From Oscillospiraceae bacterium (GTDB taxonomy: Bacteria; Bacillota; Clostridia; Oscillospirales; Ruminococcaceae): a stretch of DNA of 11,249 nucleotides. This document shows positions 6,458 to 11,249 of the stretch, piece after piece; the stretch's first letter is position 1, and every line of letters begins with the position of its first letter. The position numbers and the translations under genes are program-made. The notes beneath the pieces were generated by a model that saw only the letters and a program-made list of their open reading frames with translations, searched no databases and was not told the origin of the DNA. The DNA is taken from the NCBI GenBank assembly GCA_017440425.1, contig JAFSHJ010000144.1, positions 1 through 11,249 on the forward strand, written 5' to 3'.

Positions 6458-6503
6458 ATTTTTCCCGTTTTCGCAGGTTTTATTTTTATTAAAAAAATGC
6501 AGT

Positions 6504-7523
6504 TTATACATTTCCCGAATCCGGCGGCAAAACCTCTTTGAAACCCGCCTTCAATTCTCCCACCATATCAAGAGATTTACCAGTTCCGATGGCAACACAT
6601 TCTATGGGGCGAGGAGCAATTTTTGCCGCAATTCCAATGTGTTCGTGAACAAAGCGGTCAAAACCATGGAGCAAAACGCCGCCGCCGGTCATGACAACAC
6701 CGCTTTCTTTAAGGTCTCCGACAAGCTCCGGAGGTGCAGATTCAAGAGCCGTGCTGAAAACCTCCATTATCTGCTCCGCAACATCGGTAAGGACAGCGCT
6801 TATCTCCTGCCAGGAGACCTCTATCTTTGCAGGCAATCCGTTTGAGGCACTTCTGCCTTTGACTGTCATGGTGCGCGGTGTATCAAAGCCCGACAAAGTT
6901 CCTATCTCCAGCTTTATCTTTTCGGCAGTAACTTCCCCGATTATCAGATTATATTTTTTTTGTATATATTTGGCAATGGCTTCATCAAAGCTGTCACCTG
7001 CTATTTTTACAGAGCTTTTGGATATGATACCGTCCATAGAGAGCAATGCCACGTCGGTGGTGCCGCCGCCGATATCCAGCATTAAAACACCTTTTGCTTT
7101 GGAGAAATCCACACCTGCACCAATTGCAGCAGCAACCGGCTCATCTATCAAAAACACTTTTCGCGCTTCGGCAGCATAAGCGGCATTGATGGCCGCACGC
7201 AGCTCAACGTTTGTTATTCCGGAAGGCACGCAGATGGCCACACGGGGTTTGATGATATAAGAATAGCACACCTTGCGGATGAAATAATTCACCATAAGGC
7301 TGGTCATTGTATAGTCGGAGATAACTCCTCCAGAAAGCGGACGGATTATCTTTATTCTGTCGGGAGTTTTGCCTCTCATCTCTTCTGCTTCTCTTCCCAG
7401 ACAGATGACTTCGTTGTTATAAACATCCAAAGCGACAACAGAAGGCTCGTTAAGGAGTATTTTGCGTCTTCCGTATATGAGGATAGACCTGGTGCCAAGG
7501 TCGATTCCAATGTCGGCTATCAA
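6504..7523 (-). CDS. mreB: MreB/Mbl-family bacterial actin (rod shape-determining protein)
   Basis: A 339-residue actin-like ATPase that forms membrane-bound filaments guiding cell-wall synthesis. Nucleotide-site motifs are all present: phosphate-1 DIGIDLGTRS (4-13), CVPSGITNVELRA (98-110), LIDEPVAAAIGAG with Glu128 (125-137), phosphate-2 MLDIGGGTTD (148-157) and the adenosine motif MTGGGVLLHG (278-287). The length is normal. After phosphate-1 it reads YGRRKILLNEPSVV, where most MreB proteins have a longer Gly/Lys loop, so it looks like a divergent paralogue. It is not next to mreC and mreD, which also favours an Mbl/MreBH-like paralogue over the main MreB. The start is TTG at 7523, with a strong AGGAGGTG about 8 bases upstream. 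It has its own predicted promoter (7564-7592), and the spore-coat pair follows downstream. Confidence 0.93.
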   Translation of the reverse strand: MIADIGIDLGTRSILIYGRRKILLNEPSVVALDVYNNEVICLGREAEEMRGKTPDRIKIIRPLSGGVISDYTMTSLMVNYFIRKVCYSYIIKPRVAICVPSGITNVELRAAINAAYAAEARKVFLIDEPVAAAIGAGVDFSKAKGVLMLDIGGGTTDVALLSMDGIISKSSVKIAGDSFDEAIAKYIQKKYNLIIGEVTAEKIKLEIGTLSGFDTPRTMTVKGRSASNGLPAKIEVSWQEISAVLTDVAEQIMEVFSTALESAPPELVGDLKESGVVMTGGGVLLHGFDRFVHEHIGIAAKIAPRPIECVAIGTGKSLDMVGELKAGFKEVLPPDSGNV

Positions 7524-7563
7524 CTTTTAAGCACCTCCTAAAAATACTTCTTAATCATTCTTA

Positions 7564-7592
7564 ATTATACCAAACCCAAACCCAAAAGGCAA
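7564..7592 (-). promoter_or_regulatory. Predicted promoter of the mreB-like gene
   Basis: On the minus strand TTGCCT (7587-7592) and a perfect TATAAT (7564-7569) are 17 bases apart. The spacer consists of three TTTGGG-like units. The start would be near 7557, giving a leader of about 33 bases that includes the AGGAGGTG ribosome site. The region lies directly after comFC, for which I see no clear terminator, so some read-through from recD2-comFC is possible. Confidence 0.75.
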
Positions 7593-7617
7593 CACCCAAG
7601 GCAGTTTGGCAAGGCAT

Positions 7618-8337
7618 TTATACGTTTTCTCTCACAGTTGTGGCAAAAGAGACACAGCACACGGATGCTGCTCCGTTTTCTTTCAAAACTTTTGCGCACT
7701 CGTTAACAGTTGCACCCGTTGTTATTATGTCATCCACCACAAGAATATGCTTGCCTTTTATATCCGCATTTTCCGCAATTCCTATGGCTCCGGTGAGGTT
7801 GGTCAGTCTCTCCTTTGCATTGAGAGATGCCTGATGTTTGGTTTTGCGAAGCTTTACAAGCAGTCCTTTTGTATAATTCTGTCCCAGACATTCTGCAAGC
7901 TCTTTTGCAAGCAATTCCGACTGATTATAACCGCGCTTCAGTACGGCCCGCCATCTCATCGGCACACCGACGATATGGTCAAACTGCACCTCACCGAATC
8001 TCAACATCAACGCATCTGCCATAAGCGGTGCCATATATTGTTTCAGGGTCGTCATATACTTAAATTTAAAATCGTATACAATGGTTTTGCCTGCTTCATA
8101 AAGCTCCACTGCAGAAACGCATGCTTCATAATGCTGCGTGTAGCGTCCGCAGATGCAGTCTTCGGGAGGTTTACCGCATTTCTCGCAGCAGTTTTCGCCT
8201 ATGATGCCAAGCAGATGCTCGCAATCATTGCAGATCATTCCGTCTGCATACAGCAGTTTTCCGCAAGCTGCACATTTGTTTGGAAAAACAGAATCCCAAA
8301 AAATTTTCCAAAATTTACTGAATGATGTTTTCTCCAT
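7618..8337 (-). CDS. comFC: ComF-family phosphoribosyltransferase-like protein (ComFC)
   Basis: A 239-residue cytoplasmic ComF-family protein, involved in DNA uptake in competent bacteria and found widely also in species not known to be competent. The N-terminus is a zinc-finger-like region with Cys22/Cys25 and Cys36/Cys39, then a second group Cys50, Cys51, Cys54, Cys61 and Cys63. The C-terminal part is a type I phosphoribosyltransferase fold. Its signature is HILVVDDIITTGAT (197-210); VGVPMRWRAVLKRGYNQSELL (split here as VGVPMR and KRGYNQSELL, 123-143) and KHQASLNAKER are also typical of ComF. No substrate is firmly established for the family. The ATG at 8335-8337 lies inside the end of recD2, overlapping by 23 bases with AGGGAAG just upstream, so translation is probably coupled to recD2. 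The gene stops at 7618, about 25 bases before the -35 box of the mreB-like gene. Confidence 0.93.
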   Translation of the reverse strand: MEKTSFSKFWKIFWDSVFPNKCAACGKLLYADGMICNDCEHLLGIIGENCCEKCGKPPEDCICGRYTQHYEACVSAVELYEAGKTIVYDFKFKYMTTLKQYMAPLMADALMLRFGEVQFDHIVGVPMRWRAVLKRGYNQSELLAKELAECLGQNYTKGLLVKLRKTKHQASLNAKERLTNLTGAIGIAENADIKGKHILVVDDIITTGATVNECAKVLKENGAASVCCVSFATTVRENV

Positions 8338-10615
8338 AACTTCTTCCCTGCGCCAAAAGTTTTCTCAGGTTGCTGTAGCGTATCATTTTGCGGTTGTTTT
8401 CCACCATATACGCTATCGAATCCTTGCGTCCAACAATGATCAAAAGCTTTTTTGCCCTTGTTACGGCCGTGTAGAGCAGACTTCTGTAATAGAGTCTCTC
8501 TCCGGGATTGGTAAGCACGAGAATGACCACGGAATATTCGCTGCCCTGACTTTTGTGCACCGTGATGGCATAGGCAAGCTCAAGCTCACCGGCATTTTCA
8601 AAGGTATATCTTGCCACCTTGTCGTCAAAGATGACATCCACACATCTGTCGTTGCGGTCTATGTTGAGCACCCGTCCTATATCTCCGTTGAAAATCCCTG
8701 CTCCCTGCTCCTCTATCTCCGCATCATCTGTGAAATATTTGGATTCGGGAGTGTTTTCGGCATACCTTGTCCACTCTATATCGTAATTATTCCGTGTCTG
8801 CATAACTTTATCGCCCACACGGAGTGTTCTCTGTTCGTTTCTGTGTTCCCATTTTCCGTCCCGCTGCGGGTTGAGCACACCCTGCAGCCAATCGTTCAAA
8901 GATGCGATTCCTACATTGCCTTTGCGTCCCGGTGCCAGCACCTGAACATCCCATATGCCGGATATCCCGTATTTTTTAGGCAGTCTTTTGGCGCACAGCT
9001 CTGCCAAAGTATCTTCTATCTCGTTTGCTGTTGTTCTGTGCATCAAAAAGAAATCGTCTTCTGCCATATTGTTTATGGTTGGCTGTTCTCCGTTTACAAT
9101 GCGGTGAGCATTGGTGACGATAAGACTCTGTGCTGCCTGACGAAAAACGTGCTTGAGCTGCACTGTATTTATCACTTCGGATACGATCATATCACGCAGC
9201 ACGCTGCCTGCACTCACCGAAGGCAGCTGGTTGCTGTCTCCCACAAGCACCAGTCTGCTCGTCATACGTATAGCTCTGAGCAAAGCCTCAAACAGCATGG
9301 TATCTACCATTGACATCTCGTCTATCACGATAAGATCGTTTTTAAGTTGATTTTTTTCGTTTTTCTTGAACTTGAGCGGCCCGATCGGCGAAGTTTCCTC
9401 CGAAAAATCCACTTCAAGCAGACGGTGAATGGTTTTGGCATCCCTTCCCGTCACCTCGGACATACGTTTTGAGGCGCGTCCGGTCGGAGCGGCAAGTACA
9501 ACGCTTTCCCCCTTCATTTCTGCAAGTTGGATTATGGCATTGAGTATGGTTGTTTTTCCCGTTCCCGGTCCGCCGGTGAGAATGAACACATTGGAGACTG
9601 CGGCCTGTCTTATAGCTTCTTTCTGCGTTTCATCGTAGGTTATCCCATTTCGCTCTTCAAGCCGATGTATGAGCTCTGAATCGGGCTCTCGCCTGCCCAT
9701 TTCCACAGAATTCAGCAGCAATATTTTTCCGGAAATATATGTCTCAGCCTTATAAAGCTCCGGAAGATAGATGTATTCACGTTCTCCGAAATCACGGAGA
9801 ATAACATCGGTATCACGGATGGTTTCGGTGAGTTCACCCTCCACCTCTTCCGCGTCCACACCGAGGAATGCCTGCGTCATGGCAAGCAGCTTATCTTTAG
9901 GCAAGCAGGTGTGTCCGTTTCCGAGGTTGTGCTGGAGAATGTGAAGGATTCCCGCTCTTATGCGATAACCCGAGTTCTTCATCATTCCCAAAGAATAGCC
10001 GAGTGCATCTGCTTTTTCAAATGGCAGACCTATCTCCGCATCACAAAGTCTGTAGGGGTTTTCTTTTATTGCAGCGGATGCCATATCACCGTATTTTTTC
10101 CATACTTTTACGCATATTCCGGGAGAAAGTCCCAGGCTCGAAAGCTGTGCCATTGCTGTGCGGATCCCGAAGATACGCTTGAACTCTTTTGAAATAGCTT
10201 CTGCCTTGCCGATGGAAATGCCCTTTATTTCCGCAAGCTTTTCGGGATAATTATCAATGATATCCAGCGAGGAATCGCCGAATTTATCCGTTATTCTTCT
10301 TGCAGTAACCGCACCTATCCCCTTTATTACACCGCTTTCAAGATATTTTCTTATTGCTGTTGCATTTGTGGGCAGGGTTTTAACGCACATCTCAACTTTA
10401 AACTGGTCGCCGTAAGTTGGGTGCTGCATATAATAGCCGGTGAGAGTGACGTCCTCACCGACCTGTACATCGTCTATTTCTCCAACGGCACTTATGAGCG
10501 TTCCCGCCGCATTTATCTCCATAACGGTAAAACCGTTCTGCGGGTTGCGGTAGATGATGTGCTCAATGTTTCCGCTGAGCTCTTCTATGTTTTGCTCCTG
10601 CTGAATATCCTGCAT
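8315..10615 (-). CDS. recD2: ATP-dependent DNA helicase RecD2
   Basis: A 766-residue 5'-3' DNA helicase of the SF1B RecD2 (YrrC) type, acting in DNA repair and replication-fork maintenance in bacteria lacking RecBC partners for it. The N-terminal domain includes an OB-like start (GNIEHIIYRNPQNGFTV) and a helix-hairpin-helix region with GVIKGIGAVTARRI (95-108) and KLAEIKGISIGKAEAI (126-141). The helicase core follows: Walker A GGPGTGKTT (348-356), APTGRASKRM (376-385), Walker B LIVIDEMSM (428-436), GDSNQLPSVSAG (459-470), AYAITVHKSQGSEY (681-694) and YTAVTRAKK (715-723). The length is typical. The ATG at 10613-10615 has AGGA about 10 bases upstream. It is the first gene of a unit with comFC, with its own promoter at 10678-10706. 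Confidence 0.97.
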   Translation of the reverse strand: MQDIQQEQNIEELSGNIEHIIYRNPQNGFTVMEINAAGTLISAVGEIDDVQVGEDVTLTGYYMQHPTYGDQFKVEMCVKTLPTNATAIRKYLESGVIKGIGAVTARRITDKFGDSSLDIIDNYPEKLAEIKGISIGKAEAISKEFKRIFGIRTAMAQLSSLGLSPGICVKVWKKYGDMASAAIKENPYRLCDAEIGLPFEKADALGYSLGMMKNSGYRIRAGILHILQHNLGNGHTCLPKDKLLAMTQAFLGVDAEEVEGELTETIRDTDVILRDFGEREYIYLPELYKAETYISGKILLLNSVEMGRREPDSELIHRLEERNGITYDETQKEAIRQAAVSNVFILTGGPGTGKTTILNAIIQLAEMKGESVVLAAPTGRASKRMSEVTGRDAKTIHRLLEVDFSEETSPIGPLKFKKNEKNQLKNDLIVIDEMSMVDTMLFEALLRAIRMTSRLVLVGDSNQLPSVSAGSVLRDMIVSEVINTVQLKHVFRQAAQSLIVTNAHRIVNGEQPTINNMAEDDFFLMHRTTANEIEDTLAELCAKRLPKKYGISGIWDVQVLAPGRKGNVGIASLNDWLQGVLNPQRDGKWEHRNEQRTLRVGDKVMQTRNNYDIEWTRYAENTPESKYFTDDAEIEEQGAGIFNGDIGRVLNIDRNDRCVDVIFDDKVARYTFENAGELELAYAITVHKSQGSEYSVVILVLTNPGERLYYRSLLYTAVTRAKKLLIIVGRKDSIAYMVENNRKMIRYSNLRKLLAQGRSYGENIIQ

Positions 10616-10677
10616 CTGTGCTTTCCTGTTCCCGGTTTAAGGCGCTTTACTGTTTAGCAAACCTATGTTCTTCTTTT

Positions 10678-10706
10678 ATTATAACAGTATAATATGCAAA
10701 ACGCAA
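10678..10706 (-). promoter_or_regulatory. Predicted promoter of recD2-comFC
   Basis: On the minus strand TTGCGT (10701-10706) and a perfect TATAAT (10678-10683) are separated by 17 bases, and the -10 box is extended (TGTTATAAT). The start would be near 10671. The -35 box begins 8 bases after the stop of the upstream small membrane protein gene. No terminator hairpin is visible between them, so read-through from that gene may add to recD2 expression. Confidence 0.75.
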
Positions 10707-10713
10707 CAAAATC

Positions 10714-11067
10714 TTATCTTCTTTTTATCTCCTCAAGTATCCTGTCGGTCATTTCGCTCTCGCTTATAACATCTCCGTAAAATCTGCTGCAGAGTTCCTT
10801 TGCTGCATCATCCGCACCGTTGTCAACCAGAAGTATCTCTCCGTTTACACCCGATTTTTCCAATGCCGTTCTTGCGGAATTTATCTCGCCTTCCAAATTA
10901 TCGATCTCTTTAACAGCGATCACAGCAAAGAGACACACCTTGTTTTTGCGCCATATCCGCCCTCTTATCCCTACTATAATGTCGGCAAAACCTATCGACA
11001 TAAGCAGGCAGGCGGCTATTATTAATACCACCCGTGCAGTTGAAAGCAAAATTTGCACTATATCCAT
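10714..11067 (-). CDS. Small membrane-anchored protein of unknown function
   Basis: I do not recognise this 117-residue protein. It has one membrane helix near the N-terminus (about 11-33), a basic stretch (GRIWRKNKV, 36-44) suggesting that the remainder is cytoplasmic, and a soluble part with alternating strands and helices. GEILLVDNGADDAAKELC (76-93) resembles the start of a glycosyltransferase family 2 domain (strand, then an acidic DNG/DDGS-like turn and a helix). However, there is no room for a catalytic domain and no downstream DXD motif, so it is at most a remnant or an independent small fold. The start was chosen at ATG 11065-11067 because GGAGG lies 7 bases upstream; an in-frame ATG at 11115 would give 133 residues with no good ribosome site. 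It is just upstream of recD2. Confidence 0.75.
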   Translation of the reverse strand: MDIVQILLSTARVVLIIAACLLMSIGFADIIVGIRGRIWRKNKVCLFAVIAVKEIDNLEGEINSARTALEKSGVNGEILLVDNGADDAAKELCSRFYGDVISESEMTDRILEEIKRR

Positions 11068-11225
11068 ATCACTACCTCCATACGGCTGTTTTTCAATGTA
11101 TTTTATGCCGCACACAGAAAAGTGGTTATTGTTTTTAGGCTGATAATGGCTTTTGCAGGGTAAGCTTTGTGATAAATATTTTCCGTATTTTCAAAAAAGG
11201 TGTTTATTTTCCCTTTTGTTTGTGC

Positions 11226-11231
11226 TATAAT
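11226..11231 (+). promoter_or_regulatory. Extended -10 promoter element pointing out of the window
   Basis: On the plus strand TGTGCTATAATAA gives a perfect TATAAT preceded by TGC, an extended -10 element. The best upstream -35 candidate is a weak TTTATT-type hexamer at 17-18 bases. It probably drives a plus-strand gene beyond the right edge, divergent from the small membrane protein gene. The rest of 11068-11225 holds the ribosome site of that gene and no structure that I can identify. Confidence 0.55.
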
Positions 11232-11249
11232 AATCACGCTTGATCAAAC

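Noticed and set aside
8153..9313. A 386-codon plus-strand open frame opposite comFC and recD2
   Set aside because: It lies antisense to two genes with intact motifs, has cysteine/histidine-rich composition typical of an antisense frame, and has no ribosome site or known domain.

Overview
The window looks like a chromosomal segment of a spore-forming, low-to-moderate-GC member of the Clostridia, perhaps Oscillospiraceae/Ruminococcaceae-like. The grounds are AGGAGG-type ribosome sites, sigma-A-like promoters, U-tailed hairpin terminators, a SpoIID-type enzyme, a CotF-type coat protein and RecD2 instead of RecBCD. This placement is inference from gene content. I see no mobile element, CRISPR array, tRNA, rRNA or prophage gene, and nothing that requires horizontal transfer.

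Layout: all genes except spoIID are on the minus strand, so most of the window is read from right to left. Positions 1-2576 hold a probable operon: a CdaR/PucR-type regulator, then ftsE, then ftsX, which runs off the left edge. A 425-base AT-rich divergent region (2577-3001) follows, with two identical 10-base palindromes, one of them over the predicted -35 box of the regulator. Position 3002-4078 is spoIID (plus strand). It converges on an alanine/glycine:cation symporter (4132-5544), which has a near-textbook regulatory leader: a consensus promoter, a 5' helical element resembling a 'ghost' aptamer, one complete glycine-riboswitch aptamer and an intrinsic terminator. Then come two small spore-coat genes (5925-6399), an MreB/Mbl-family actin (6504-7523), and comFC and recD2, which overlap by 23 bases (7618-10615). 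A small membrane protein (10714-11067) follows. At the right edge a plus-strand promoter points out of the window.

Together: several genes concern the cell envelope and its remodelling. FtsEX transduces a signal to peptidoglycan hydrolases, SpoIID cuts peptidoglycan during engulfment, MreB/Mbl guides wall synthesis, and the coat pair belongs to the spore. RecD2-ComFC is a DNA-repair/uptake housekeeping pair. The symporter is a nutrient gene whose riboswitch points to glycine as a physiological substrate. The most interesting points are the paired operators before the regulator-ftsEX operon, the singlet glycine riboswitch, the spoIID/mreB neighbourhood, and the hairpin that sits where the coat genes' promoter would be expected. 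I found no clear sign of a wholly new system.
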